From assembly GCA_005889135.1 (NCBI GenBank), contig VBEK01000005.1, positions 1 to 38,018 on the forward strand: 38,018 nt of DNA, written 5' to 3'. Shown in pieces: positions 14,773 through 22,323 of the stretch. Made by a program: the position numbers and the translations under genes. This stretch comes from Chloroflexota bacterium. Its GTDB lineage: Bacteria; Chloroflexota; Dormibacteria; Dormibacterales; Dormibacteraceae. Position 1 is the first letter of the stretch; every line of letters starts with the position of its first letter. Under the pieces are notes generated by a model. The model had not been told where the DNA came from and made no database searches. It saw only the letters and a program-made list of their open reading frames with translations.

Positions 14773-15738
14773 GTGCCGTATTGGGATATCGTGGCGCGCT
14801 CTTTCCGGATCGCCTGGAACCACAAATACCTCTGGCTGATCGGGCTGCTCTCGGGCGAAGGCGGAGGCTTCAGCTTCAACTACTCGCAGGGCACCACGCG
14901 GACGACGACGCCTGGGCGGCCTGCGCCGTCACCCGATTTCGCCGCGGTGCAGCAGCAGATCGCGACGTGGATCGCCGACCATATCGCGCTCGTGGTGCTG
15001 ATCGCCGTCGCCTGGCTCATCCTGGTCGTGGCCCTCTTCATCCTCGGCGCCATCTGCGAGGGCGCCACGGTGCGCGCCGCGGCGGAGCATGACGCGGAGC
15101 GACCGTTCGGTCTCGGCTGGGCGTGGCGCTCGGGCCGGACGACGATGTGGGCGATCGTCCGCCTGCGACTGCTCATCCTCGCGCTCAGCCTTCCGCTCAT
15201 CGTCCTCTTCGCCGGCCTTGCCATCGGCGTGTTCGCCGCGCTGGTGAGCAAGAACTATGTGGCCGTGCTCCCGCTGGTCTTGCTCGGACTCGCGCTGGTC
15301 CTGGTCGCGATCCCCTACGCGATCTACGTCTCCTTCCTCGACCGGTTCGGGGCGCGTGCGCTTGTGCTCGAGCAGCTCGCGGCCCGGCCGTCGATCGTGC
15401 GCGCTCACCGGCTGCTGCGCAAGCGCCTCGGACGCTCGCTTCTGGTCTGGCTCATCTCGATCGGCGTCAGCATCGCGCTCGGCATCGGCCTGGCCTGCGC
15501 GCTGGCGCTCGTCGCGGTTCCGTTCTTCATCCTCGGCGCGTTCATCGCCACGGGAAGCTCGGCCGCGATCGTGCCGCTGGTCATCCTCGGCGTCGTCCTC
15601 CTGGTGCCCATCGCCCTGGTCGTCCAGGGCTTCGTCGCGGCTGAGATCTCGACGTACTGGACGCTCGCGTTCAGGCGGCTCGACCTCGACTATCCACCGG
15701 CCGCGGCCGCACCGACGGCGCAGGCGCTGCCGGGATGA
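14773..15738 (+). CDS. Multi-pass membrane protein of unknown function
   Basis: A 321-residue protein starting at GTG 14773. Hydrophobic segments lie at about residues 73-98, 128-155, 162-190, 222-250 and 258-290; the N-terminal RSFRIAWNHKYLWLIGLLSG looks like an additional amphipathic or membrane-dipping helix. Between the first two segments, EGATVRAAAEHDAERPFGLGWAWRSG resembles the cytoplasmic loop of uncharacterised actinobacterial and chloroflexal DUF-type membrane proteins in which an interior helix and a Gly-rich turn recur. No catalytic motif is seen. It lies four bases after the thioesterase gene and its TGA overlaps the ATG of the next gene, so three genes probably form one unit. Confidence 0.83.
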   Translation: MPYWDIVARSFRIAWNHKYLWLIGLLSGEGGGFSFNYSQGTTRTTTPGRPAPSPDFAAVQQQIATWIADHIALVVLIAVAWLILVVALFILGAICEGATVRAAAEHDAERPFGLGWAWRSGRTTMWAIVRLRLLILALSLPLIVLFAGLAIGVFAALVSKNYVAVLPLVLLGLALVLVAIPYAIYVSFLDRFGARALVLEQLAARPSIVRAHRLLRKRLGRSLLVWLISIGVSIALGIGLACALALVAVPFFILGAFIATGSSAAIVPLVILGVVLLVPIALVVQGFVAAEISTYWTLAFRRLDLDYPPAAAAPTAQALPG

Positions 15739-15893
15739 CCGACGAGCTCGACCGGATCGCCCCCCGCGAGAGCGCTCGCAACAAGGCAAGGGATAAGAAG
15801 GTGCGCGGGCCGAAGGTCGTGTCAGTGAACCCCGGACTGAAGAAGCTGGCCCAGCACCTGGCCGAGAAACGCACCCGGAAAAAGTCGCGTTAA
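15735..15893 (+). CDS. Small basic protein, 52 residues
   Basis: ATG 15735 overlaps the previous stop as ATGA, and the frame runs to TAA 15891-15893. The product, MTDELDRIAPRESARNKA at its start, then DKKVRGPKVVSVNPGLKK and a Lys/Arg-rich end (AEKRTRKKSR), is strongly basic and has no hydrophobic segment. The stop/start overlap and codon usage like its neighbours support a real gene even though it is short. The charge suggests RNA, DNA or membrane-surface contact, but no family is recognised and the role is unknown. The stop codon lies inside the palindrome TCGCGTTAACGCGA. Confidence 0.62.
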   Translation: MTDELDRIAPRESARNKARDKKVRGPKVVSVNPGLKKLAQHLAEKRTRKKSR

Positions 15894-15904
15894 CGCGATA
15901 CCCT
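15885..15904 (+). promoter_or_regulatory. Palindrome abutting a candidate -10 box upstream of the Lrp/AsnC-domain gene
   Basis: TCGCGTTAACGCGA (15885-15898) is a perfect 14-bp palindrome and is followed directly by TACCCT (15899-15904), a TANNNT-like -10. The next gene starts at 15944, with GGGGG at about 15931-15936 as a possible Shine-Dalgarno. The geometry suits an operator, or a short hairpin ending the upstream gene. Confidence 0.4.
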
Positions 15905-15943
15905 GAGCTCATCCAGTCCGCGCACAGCAGTGGGGGTTGTTAG

Positions 15944-16171
15944 ATGAAGGCTTACGTCCTCATCAATGCGTCGCCTGGGCGTGCCCTCGAGGTGGCCAAG
16001 AAGATGGAGGGCGTGTCCGGCATCTCGGCCGCCGACGCCATCACCGGCGAGTACGACGTCATCGCGGTGTGCGAGGCTCCCGACGTCAACTCCATCGGTT
16101 CCCTGATCGTGGACAAGATCCAGAAGATCGACGGCGTGTTCAAGACCATCACCTGTCTGGCGGTGAAGTAG
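15944..16171 (+). CDS. Stand-alone Lrp/AsnC effector-binding (RAM) domain protein
   Basis: A 75-residue protein equal to the C-terminal RAM domain of Lrp/AsnC regulators with no helix-turn-helix: AYVLINASPGRALEVAKKM, then VSGISAADAITGEYDVIAVCEAPDVNSIGSLIVDKIQKIDGV. The fold forms ring-like oligomers and binds amino acids. Stand-alone versions occur in archaea and GC-rich bacteria and may modulate full-length regulators or enzymes. No Lrp DNA-binding partner is encoded in this window. The start is ATG 15944 behind GGGGGTTGTTAG. Its 3' end overlaps the convergent epimerase by 23 bases. Confidence 0.9.
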   Translation: MKAYVLINASPGRALEVAKKMEGVSGISAADAITGEYDVIAVCEAPDVNSIGSLIVDKIQKIDGVFKTITCLAVK

Positions 16172-17099
16172 CGGGGGCCGGCTCGGCCAGCGCCGCCGCC
16201 ACCTCGGGCAGCTCCGTCAGCCAGCGGGTCATCGCCGGCATCTCCTGCTCGAAGCTGCCGACCGACGGCGACCATGTCAGCTGGCGCCGCGAGTGCGAGT
16301 CGTCATAGTGGTGCGGCTTGCCGAGGACGTCGGTGGCGTAAACGCCCGGCCACGGAACCCCGCCTTGAGGTGTCAGCGTCTGCACGCCCAGCGCGCGCAT
16401 GTAGGCGAGGTCGTAAGGAATGGACGCGACGTCGGCCGCGAACCCCACCGCGCGCGCCGACGACGTGATCAGGTCGCGCCAGGTGGAGTCGAACCCGCCA
16501 ACCAGGTAGCGGTGGCCGGGCCGGCCACGATCAGACGCCGCCAGGCAGGCGCGGCCGACGTCCTCGGCCGACACAAAGGTCTGCTTGGCCCTCCCTCCGC
16601 CCGGGAGCCAGACGCGTCCGCGCACCACCTCGGCCATAAGGCGCGGCAGGATCCAGTCCTCGCCGCGGCCGAAGATGCGTGCGGGCCGGATGATCACGAC
16701 CTCGAGGTCTCCGGCCGCGTCGAGCAGCCACTCCTCTTCGAAGAGCTTTATGCGCTCGTACGCGTGCTCGGGCTTGAGCTCTGTCTTCTCGGTGACGCGG
16801 TCGAACTGGTCCGATCCGTACACGTCCGCCGTCGAGACGTGGACGAGCCGCCGGACCCTGGCCTTGACGGCCGCGTCCACCACTCGCCGCAGCACCGCTG
16901 GTGGCTGCCGGCGGTAGCGCAAACGCCGCGCCGGCGAGACGGTCTGGGCGCAGAAGATGACGACCTCGACGCCACCGATGGCGTCGCCGAGCGTCTCCTC
17001 GTCCGCGTCCGCGTTGAGCTCGATGACCGGGACCTCCGGGGCGAGCGCGCGCGTCACGTGCCCGCCCAGGAACTCCCCCGCACCGATGACCAGGTGCAA
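16149..17099 (-). CDS. NAD-dependent epimerase/dehydratase, extended SDR type
   Basis: A 316-residue extended short-chain dehydrogenase. Its N-terminal nucleotide-binding motif is GAGEFLGGHV, the central VHVSTADVYGSDQFD carries the catalytic Ser/Thr region, and the YxxxK pair is YERIK. RPARIFGRGEDWILPRL and FVSAEDVGRACLAA are typical of sugar-nucleotide or sterol-type epimerases and reductases. The substrate cannot be named; nearby galU allows a nucleotide-sugar role without proving one. The only start preserving the first strand is TTG 17099, with TAGAAT (17109-17114) nine bases upstream. It lies 35 bases after the acyltransferase gene on the same strand, so it may have both read-through and its own promoter. 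Confidence 0.87.
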   Translation of the reverse strand: MHLVIGAGEFLGGHVTRALAPEVPVIELNADADEETLGDAIGGVEVVIFCAQTVSPARRLRYRRQPPAVLRRVVDAAVKARVRRLVHVSTADVYGSDQFDRVTEKTELKPEHAYERIKLFEEEWLLDAAGDLEVVIIRPARIFGRGEDWILPRLMAEVVRGRVWLPGGGRAKQTFVSAEDVGRACLAASDRGRPGHRYLVGGFDSTWRDLITSSARAVGFAADVASIPYDLAYMRALGVQTLTPQGGVPWPGVYATDVLGKPHHYDDSHSRRQLTWSPSVGSFEQEMPAMTRWLTELPEVAAALAEPAPATSPPDR

Positions 17100-17108
17100 A
17101 ACCGCACG

Positions 17109-17114
17109 ATTCTA
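17109..17114 (-). promoter_or_regulatory. Candidate -10 box for the epimerase gene
   Basis: TAGAAT on the minus strand, nine bases before TTG 17099 and between two co-directional genes. It matches the TANNNT pattern seen at other starts here; no Shine-Dalgarno is present. Confidence 0.4.
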
Positions 17115-17134
17115 GGGTCCCTGCGCAGAGATCC

Positions 17135-17752
17135 CTAGGCGCGCCGCCTCGTCAGGGCCGTGTTGATAGCGGCCCGCACTCGCTCGACCATCCCCGCCAC
17201 CCGCCGGCTCACCTCCCACCAGGCTGGAAGGTCGGGCCGCACGGGCGGGGCGATCGATACCTCGATGCGCCTGAAGGGCCACAGCAAGTCCGTGCCGGTG
17301 ACCGCGACCGGGCACACGGACACGCCCGCCTGGAGCGCGAAGTAGCCGATGCCGTCCTTCAGCGGCCGCAGCGCGCGGCCGCGCGAGTAACGGCCCTCCG
17401 GAAACATCAGCATCACACCGTCGCGGTCGAGCACCTGGTAGACCGTGCGCAGACCTCGCTCGTCGAGCTCGCCCCTGTTGGGCGAGATGGGAAAGACGCC
17501 GATCAGCGGCAGGAGCCGCCGCTTCCACGCGCGGTTGAACACCGTCTCCCTCTTCGCCATCGTGTAGATGAGAGGACGTTCGGGGAAGAACGGGATGATG
17601 AACGCCGGGTCGAACCACGCGTGGTGGTTGGCGGCGATGATGTACGGCGGTCGCGGAATGTTCTCCAGGCCGGTCACCGTCACGCGAAACAGGTGGGTGA
17701 CGATCCACCCGACCAGCCGGCGGACGAAGAGATAGAGTCGCGGCGGCTCCAT
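17135..17752 (-). CDS. 1-acyl-sn-glycerol-3-phosphate acyltransferase-like protein (PlsC family)
   Basis: A 205-residue protein. Motif I, HxxxxD, is in AANHHAWFDP near residue 43; the motif III glutamate is in MFPEGRYSRG, where EGRYS stands in for the usual EGTRS; the final motif reads VCPVAVTGTD. PlsC-type enzymes add the second acyl chain to lysophosphatidic acid at the membrane. The N-terminal LYLFVRRLVGWIVTHLF is a plausible membrane helix. The Tyr in the third motif is a family variant and could mean a different acceptor, such as a mannoside or ornithine lipid. The start is ATG 17752, 88 bases after the hydrolase gene on the same strand. Confidence 0.88.
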   Translation of the reverse strand: MEPPRLYLFVRRLVGWIVTHLFRVTVTGLENIPRPPYIIAANHHAWFDPAFIIPFFPERPLIYTMAKRETVFNRAWKRRLLPLIGVFPISPNRGELDERGLRTVYQVLDRDGVMLMFPEGRYSRGRALRPLKDGIGYFALQAGVSVCPVAVTGTDLLWPFRRIEVSIAPPVRPDLPAWWEVSRRVAGMVERVRAAINTALTRRRA

Positions 17753-17840
17753 CGGCGCCGGGTGGACCAGCGGGTCCAGCGGCCCCTCGACGAGCCCCCT
17801 GTACTCAGGGCTCCGGTATCGCGTCCGCTCCGGCTCGCCC

Positions 17841-18710
17841 TCAGTCGAGGAAGTCGTGGAGGACGCGGTTGAACTCCTCTGGACGCTCGGCCTGGGGCGT
17901 GTGGCCGGCGCCCGCGATGACGGCCAGGGATGCCCGGTCGATCAGGCTCTGCGCCCGCTCCGCGTGGGCCAGCGGAAACAGCGGGTCGTCCGCGCCCCAG
18001 ATGAGCTGGACCGGGATCTTGAGCTCGTTCAGGCGCCGGGTCACATCGTGCTGGCCTCCGAACAGAGCGCGCGGATTGACGAGCGAGCGCACCGTCGAGA
18101 GGTAGGCGCTGCGGTAGCCGTCGGCGGCGTACATGTCGCGAAGGTCGGACAGGTACTCGTCGTCGAGGGCCTCGTCGAGGTCGACGGTGGTGCCGGAGTA
18201 GCGGGCGGCGAAGCGCCGGATCATCCGCCGTGGCGCCCAGGTCAGCGCGTCGCGCGCGAATCCCATCACGGCCTCGCCGACGCGCGGGACGGTGACGAGG
18301 CCGTACGCCATCTGCGCCATCCGCACCTGCGGCCGGCCGAGGCCGAGGGTGTTGACGAGCACGAGCTTGCGCGCGAGCGGCGGCCGCTCGAGCGCGACCT
18401 CGAGCGCCACCCTTCCCCCTAGCGACGCGCCCACCAGCGCCGCCGAGCGCAGGCCGCGGTCGTCCATGTAACGCTCGACGAAGCGGGCGAAGTAGGGAAC
18501 CGTGTAGCGGACGCGCGGTTTGTCGGTGCGGCCATAGCCGGGAAGGTCGGGCGCGTAGACGCGATGGCGGGCGGCCGCCGGCTCCAGGTTGCGCCGCCAC
18601 TCCATGTATCCCGACGAGCCAAGGCCGTGGATGAACACCACCGCCGGGCCGCGACCACCGTGCATGTGATGCACGCGCAGCGGGCCGAGGTCGAGAAAAC
18701 CCGAGTGCAC
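17841..18710 (-). CDS. Alpha/beta-fold hydrolase
   Basis: A 289-residue alpha/beta hydrolase. VVFIHGLGSSGYMEW provides the oxyanion region, Ser96 in VGASLGGR is the nucleophile, WGADDPLFP carries the acid and GAGHTPQAERP the histidine. The order and spacing are those of small esterases, lipases, haloperoxidase-like enzymes and C-C hydrolases, so substrate is open. The frame is open much further upstream, but that is inside the S51 peptidase gene. GTG 18710 with GAAGG eight bases upstream is the best start; TTG 18740 is the alternative. It lies between the S51 peptidase (36 bases upstream) and the PlsC-like gene, on the same strand as both. Confidence 0.87.
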   Translation of the reverse strand: MHSGFLDLGPLRVHHMHGGRGPAVVFIHGLGSSGYMEWRRNLEPAAARHRVYAPDLPGYGRTDKPRVRYTVPYFARFVERYMDDRGLRSAALVGASLGGRVALEVALERPPLARKLVLVNTLGLGRPQVRMAQMAYGLVTVPRVGEAVMGFARDALTWAPRRMIRRFAARYSGTTVDLDEALDDEYLSDLRDMYAADGYRSAYLSTVRSLVNPRALFGGQHDVTRRLNELKIPVQLIWGADDPLFPLAHAERAQSLIDRASLAVIAGAGHTPQAERPEEFNRVLHDFLD

Positions 18711-18745
18711 GAGCTGCGCCTTCTTCTTGGGTTCGAGCAACGCGG

Positions 18746-19465
18746 TCAGGTCGGAAGCATACGGGCGGGACTCGCCAGCCCGGCCACCTTCATTCCGCTG
18801 GTGAAACGCTCGACGTTCCTGCCCTTGATCACGACGACCGCGCCGGCCCCCGCGGCCTGCCACTCGCCGTCGTCCCACACCGCCGCGGTCCTCTCGTCGA
18901 GCCCCAGCAGCGTCTTGCCCGGCAGCTCGCGGCGTGCGGAATCGACCCAGTGGTGGCCAAAGGTGTCGTAGTGAGGAAGCACGGCCGTGTCCGCGACCAG
19001 TCCAAGCGCGTCCAGCGGCCTGCGCTGGGTGCGGTCGGGCCAGCCCGCCCGGATGAGGGTGTGGCTGCACAGGGCCATCGATCCGGCCGAGGAGCCGGCT
19101 AGCGCGGCGCCGTCGCGCCAGGCCTGGAACATCGCCGTCCAGACGCGCGTGCCCGCGAGCACCTGGACGACGAGCCCTGGGTCGCCGCCGACGAGGTAGA
19201 AGAACCCGCCCGAGCGTGCCTGGTCGGCGAGCTCTTTGGCGTTGGCGTCCGTTCGCTTCAGGACCGGAAGCTCGCGCAGCTCGAGGTCGAAGCGCTCGAA
19301 CCACGCGGTGGCGTGGGCGACCGCCTGCTGCGGCCCTTGCCGCGCCGCCGCGGTGGGGACGACAAACGCGGGGCCGCGGCCGGCGGCGTGGGCAAGCATG
19401 CGGTCCTGCTCCTCGTTGCCGGGCTTGAACTCGTCGCCGCCGTTGAGAACGAGCAATCCCGGCAC
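18746..19465 (-). CDS. Peptidase S51 family protein (cyanophycinase/dipeptidase E-like)
   Basis: A 239-residue member of the glutamine-amidotransferase-like S51 fold. The nucleophile elbow is GSSAGSM, with Ser126 as the likely nucleophile. LVGGDPGLVVQVLAG, DTFGHHWVDSARREL and GLDERTAAVW are the other conserved segments, the last being the characteristic S51 ending that carries an acidic residue. Members cleave Asp-X dipeptides or cyanophycin. No cyanophycin synthetase is present nearby, so a dipeptidase or unknown amide hydrolase is more likely. The start GTG 19465 has TACCAT (19472-19477) six bases upstream on the minus strand, mirroring the gltX promoter. It starts a unit with the hydrolase and acyltransferase genes. 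Confidence 0.85.
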   Translation of the reverse strand: MPGLLVLNGGDEFKPGNEEQDRMLAHAAGRGPAFVVPTAAARQGPQQAVAHATAWFERFDLELRELPVLKRTDANAKELADQARSGGFFYLVGGDPGLVVQVLAGTRVWTAMFQAWRDGAALAGSSAGSMALCSHTLIRAGWPDRTQRRPLDALGLVADTAVLPHYDTFGHHWVDSARRELPGKTLLGLDERTAAVWDDGEWQAAGAGAVVVIKGRNVERFTSGMKVAGLASPARMLPT

Positions 19466-19470
19466 GACCG

Positions 19471-19477
19471 TATGGTA
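19471..19477. promoter_or_regulatory. Symmetric bidirectional -10 element between gltX and the S51 gene
   Basis: On the plus strand TATGGT (19471-19476) is six bases before GTG 19483; on the minus strand TACCAT (19477 to 19472) is six bases before GTG 19465. The two -10-like boxes overlap almost completely, and the two GTG codons are only 17 bases apart, with no room for Shine-Dalgarno sequences. Confidence 0.55.
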
Positions 19478-20865
19478 TGGCCGTGCCCGAAGACCCCCCG
19501 GTTCGAGTCAGGATCGCGCCCAGCCCCACTGGCTTCGCGCACCTGGGCACCGCCAGCACCGCGCTCTACAACGTGCTGTTCGCGCGCCAGACGGCCGGCA
19601 CGTTCGTCCTCCGCATCGACGACACCGACATGGAGCGCAACCGCCCGGAGTACGAGGCGCTGATCTACGAGAGCCTGCGCTGGCTCGCGCTCGACTGGGA
19701 CGAGGGACCGGACAAGGGCGGGCCGCACGCGCCGTACCGCCAGTCGGAGCGGGTTGACATCTACAGGGAAGAGGCGGCGCGGCTGATCAAGGAAGGCCAC
19801 GCCTACCGCTGCTACTGCACGCCCGAGGAGCTCGAAGCCGAGCGCCGCCAGGCACAGGCCGAGAAGCGCGCCTACAAGTACTCGCGGCGCTGCCTGACCA
19901 ACCCGCCCGAGGGCCGCTCCGTGTTCGCGGTCCGCTTCCAGGTTCCGGGCGGAGAGATCAGGTTCACGGACATGGTGCGCGGCGAGATGCGCTTCGACGC
20001 CGACCTGATCGGCGACTTCATCATCGTCAAGTCGGACGGCTATCCGACCTACCAGTTCGCGAGTCCCGTCGATGACGCGCGGATGGAGATCACGCACGTG
20101 ATCCGCGGCGAGGAGCACCTCTCCAACACGCCCTACCAGCTGATGCTCGTCGACGCGCTGGGCTACCCACGCCCACAGGCCTACGCCCACATGCCCCTGA
20201 TCCTGGCCAGAGACGGCGCGAAGATGTCGAAGCGCAAGCATCCAGAGCTGAACCTCGCCATCTATCGCGAGCAGGGCTACCTCCCGGAAGCGCTGCTCAA
20301 CTACCTCGCGCTGCTCGGCTGGAATCCGGGCACCGAGCAGGAGATCTTTTCCTTCGACGAGCTGCTGCAGTCGTTCTCGTTCGACCGGGTGCAGCACGGC
20401 GGCGCCCGCTTCGACTGGGAGAAGCTCAACTGGATCAACGGCGAGTACATCCGCCGGCTCAGCGACGACGAGCTCGCGCGCCGCGTTCAACCATTCGTCT
20501 CGCAGCTCGACGCGGACACGATCAGGCGCGCCGTTCCCGCGCTGAAGACGCGGCTGCACAAGCTGGCGGACGCGGTCGGCTACCTCGACTACCTCTGGAC
20601 GGATCCGCCCGCACCCTCGCTGGACGAAGAGACCTCACTGCGGGTCCGAGCCGCGGCCGACGCGTTGAAGCCCGTCGCCTGGGAGCCGGAGCCGATCGAG
20701 TCCGCGCTCGAGAAGGCGGTGCTGGAGTCAGGCGTCAGCAAGGGCAGGTTCTACAACCCGCTGCGCGACGTCCTCACGGGCAAGAAGGTGGCTCTGCCGA
20801 TCCACTACGCCTTCGCGCTTCTTCCCAAGGACAAGGCGCTGTCTCGGCTCGAGCGGGCGGCGTGA
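19477..20865 (+). CDS. gltX: Glutamate--tRNA ligase
   Basis: About 460 residues. It charges tRNA-Glu (and tRNA-Gln in organisms that use transamidation). The class I signature is APSPTGFAHLGTAST, a HIGH-loop variant, and the KMSKS loop is AKMSKRKH. Other landmarks are FVLRIDDTDMERNRPEYE, RYCTP-like YRCYCTPEEL, and VIRGEEHLSNTPYQ, followed by the helical anticodon-binding region ending LERAA. Length and motifs are complete. The boundary drawn is ATG 19477, but promoter geometry favours GTG 19483, two codons later, because ATG 19477 would fall between the -10 box and the predicted transcription start. The stop overlaps the lgt start (TGATG). Confidence 0.95.
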   Translation: MAVPEDPPVRVRIAPSPTGFAHLGTASTALYNVLFARQTAGTFVLRIDDTDMERNRPEYEALIYESLRWLALDWDEGPDKGGPHAPYRQSERVDIYREEAARLIKEGHAYRCYCTPEELEAERRQAQAEKRAYKYSRRCLTNPPEGRSVFAVRFQVPGGEIRFTDMVRGEMRFDADLIGDFIIVKSDGYPTYQFASPVDDARMEITHVIRGEEHLSNTPYQLMLVDALGYPRPQAYAHMPLILARDGAKMSKRKHPELNLAIYREQGYLPEALLNYLALLGWNPGTEQEIFSFDELLQSFSFDRVQHGGARFDWEKLNWINGEYIRRLSDDELARRVQPFVSQLDADTIRRAVPALKTRLHKLADAVGYLDYLWTDPPAPSLDEETSLRVRAAADALKPVAWEPEPIESALEKAVLESGVSKGRFYNPLRDVLTGKKVALPIHYAFALLPKDKALSRLERAA

Positions 20866-21695
20866 TGCCGCTCGCGATCGTCATCGACCTCGACCCGAAC
20901 ATCGTCCGGCTGGGGCCGCTGCTCATCACCTGGCACGGCGTGTTCTCGGTCCTCGGCATCATCGCCGCGGCGCGCCTCGGCTTCTGGCTGCTGGAGCGCA
21001 ACGGCGTCGAGCTCAAGGGCGGCGGGGGCGACGGCCTGGCCTGGATGGTGATCGTCGGACTGATTGGCGCGCGTCTCCTCTACGTGTGGGAGAACTTCCG
21101 CATCTTCGCGAACGGCCAGCTCCTGCGCATGTTCGCGCTGACCGAGGGCGGCATCAGCCAGTGGGGCGGGCTGTTCGGCGCCATGCTCGGCGCGTTCATC
21201 TGGGCGCGCCGGTCGAAGTTCTCCTACTGGAAGATGATCGACGCGGGCGGTCCGGCGACCATGATCGGGCTCGCCATCGGCCGCATCGGCGACGTCATCA
21301 ACGGCGAGCACCACGGCACGCCGACGACCCTGCCGTGGGGGGTCGAGTACGTGAACCCCAACACCCTCGGCGAGCCCGGCAGGATCGTCCACCCCGAGGT
21401 CGCCTACGAGATGGTGCTCTGCCTGGTCATCCTGGCCGCGATCCTGCCCTTCCACGAGCGGCTCAAGAAGCGCCTGCCGGATGGTGCGCTCGGGCTGATC
21501 TACTTCGGCATCTACGCCGCGGGCCGCTTCTTGCTCAGCTTCATGCGCACCGACCCGAGCGTGTTCCTCGGCCTGCGCCAGGCGCAGCTCGCGTCGGCGC
21601 TGGTGGTCGTTGCCGCGCTCATACTCGTACCGGTTCTGTTCCGGCGCGCCGCAAGAGCCGGCGCGCCAGCGCCGGCGAACCCGAGTCGTGCTTGA
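20865..21695 (+). CDS. lgt: Prolipoprotein diacylglyceryl transferase
   Basis: A 276-residue integral membrane enzyme. It transfers diacylglycerol from phosphatidylglycerol to the lipobox cysteine of prolipoproteins on the outer face of the membrane. The family signature reads GRIGDVINGEHHGTPT, against the usual GRxGNxxNxExxG. TWHGVFSVLGIIAAARLGF, the SQWGGLFGAMLGAF segment and FGIYAAGRFLLSFMRTDP are the other conserved blocks, the last with the functional Arg. About seven hydrophobic segments fit the family. ATG 20865 overlaps the gltX stop by one base; GTG 20862 is one codon longer. Its last 77 bases are antisense to the end of the DUF72 gene. Confidence 0.93.
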   Translation: MPLAIVIDLDPNIVRLGPLLITWHGVFSVLGIIAAARLGFWLLERNGVELKGGGGDGLAWMVIVGLIGARLLYVWENFRIFANGQLLRMFALTEGGISQWGGLFGAMLGAFIWARRSKFSYWKMIDAGGPATMIGLAIGRIGDVINGEHHGTPTTLPWGVEYVNPNTLGEPGRIVHPEVAYEMVLCLVILAAILPFHERLKKRLPDGALGLIYFGIYAAGRFLLSFMRTDPSVFLGLRQAQLASALVVVAALILVPVLFRRAARAGAPAPANPSRA

Positions 21696-22323
21696 AGTAG
21701 ACGTGCACCTCCTCGTGCGCCGCCACCGCGGAGCGCACCTCCCCGACCCATGGCTCGAGCGACTTGTTGGTGTAACCGCGGCGTAGACGGAAGTAGGCGA
21801 ACGGCCCGACCTCGACGAGCGGCGCGCGCGGCCACTTCGCCTCGTCGGTGATCACGAGCGCGGCGCCGTGCTCACGCAGCACTCGATAGGTGTCCTCGTC
21901 GAACCACGACCCGTGGCGAAACTCAGTCGCCGCGGGCCGGGTGAGCGCGGTCAGCAGCGAGTCCAGGAGCCCAACGTTCCTCTGGCGCGTGGGTGGGAAC
22001 TGCAGCAGGACCGGGCCCAACCTCTCGCCGAGGACCGCGATGCGGGAGGTGAAGATGCGGGCGAGCCCGACCTTGTCGAATGCCTCCGCCGAGTAGGTCA
22101 GGCCGCGGTTCGCCTTCATGCAGAAGCGAAACGACGGCGGGGTTTCGTCGGCCCATTTGCGCAGCGTGGTCTCCGGCGGCGTGCGGTAGAAGGAGCCGTT
22201 GAGCTCGACGCCGTTCAGCCGTTCGGCGTAGTGGTGGAGCATCTTCGCGCCGGGGAGCGACGGGGGGTAGAACTTCCCTTTCCAGGTCGCGTAGCTGAAG
22301 CCGGACGTGCCGGCGAAAAGCAT
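21619..22323 (-). CDS. DUF72 family protein (YecE-like)
   Basis: A 234-residue TIM-barrel-type DUF72 protein. Typical family segments are present: AGTSGFSYATWKGKFYP at the N-terminus, YAERLNGVELNGSFYRTP, FCMKANRGLTY, PVLLQFPPT, TEFRHGSWFDEDTYRVLREH and the C-terminal VHVYFKHDSGSPALA. The function is not established, though the fold resembles metal-dependent barrel nucleases or isomerases. The start is ATG 22323, sharing one base with the rlmN stop (TGATG), which indicates translational coupling. An upstream in-frame GTG lies within rlmN and is ignored. The 3' end overlaps lgt by 77 bases on the opposite strand, the longest convergent overlap in the window. Confidence 0.87.
   Translation of the reverse strand: MLFAGTSGFSYATWKGKFYPPSLPGAKMLHHYAERLNGVELNGSFYRTPPETTLRKWADETPPSFRFCMKANRGLTYSAEAFDKVGLARIFTSRIAVLGERLGPVLLQFPPTRQRNVGLLDSLLTALTRPAATEFRHGSWFDEDTYRVLREHGAALVITDEAKWPRAPLVEVGPFAYFRLRRGYTNKSLEPWVGEVRSAVAAHEEVHVYFKHDSGSPALARRLLRRAGTEPVRV

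Noticed and set aside
17841-19559. 572-codon minus-strand frame as a single hydrolase
   Set aside because: The upstream 280 codons are an out-of-frame reading of the S51 peptidase, which has its own start, motifs and stop at 18746.
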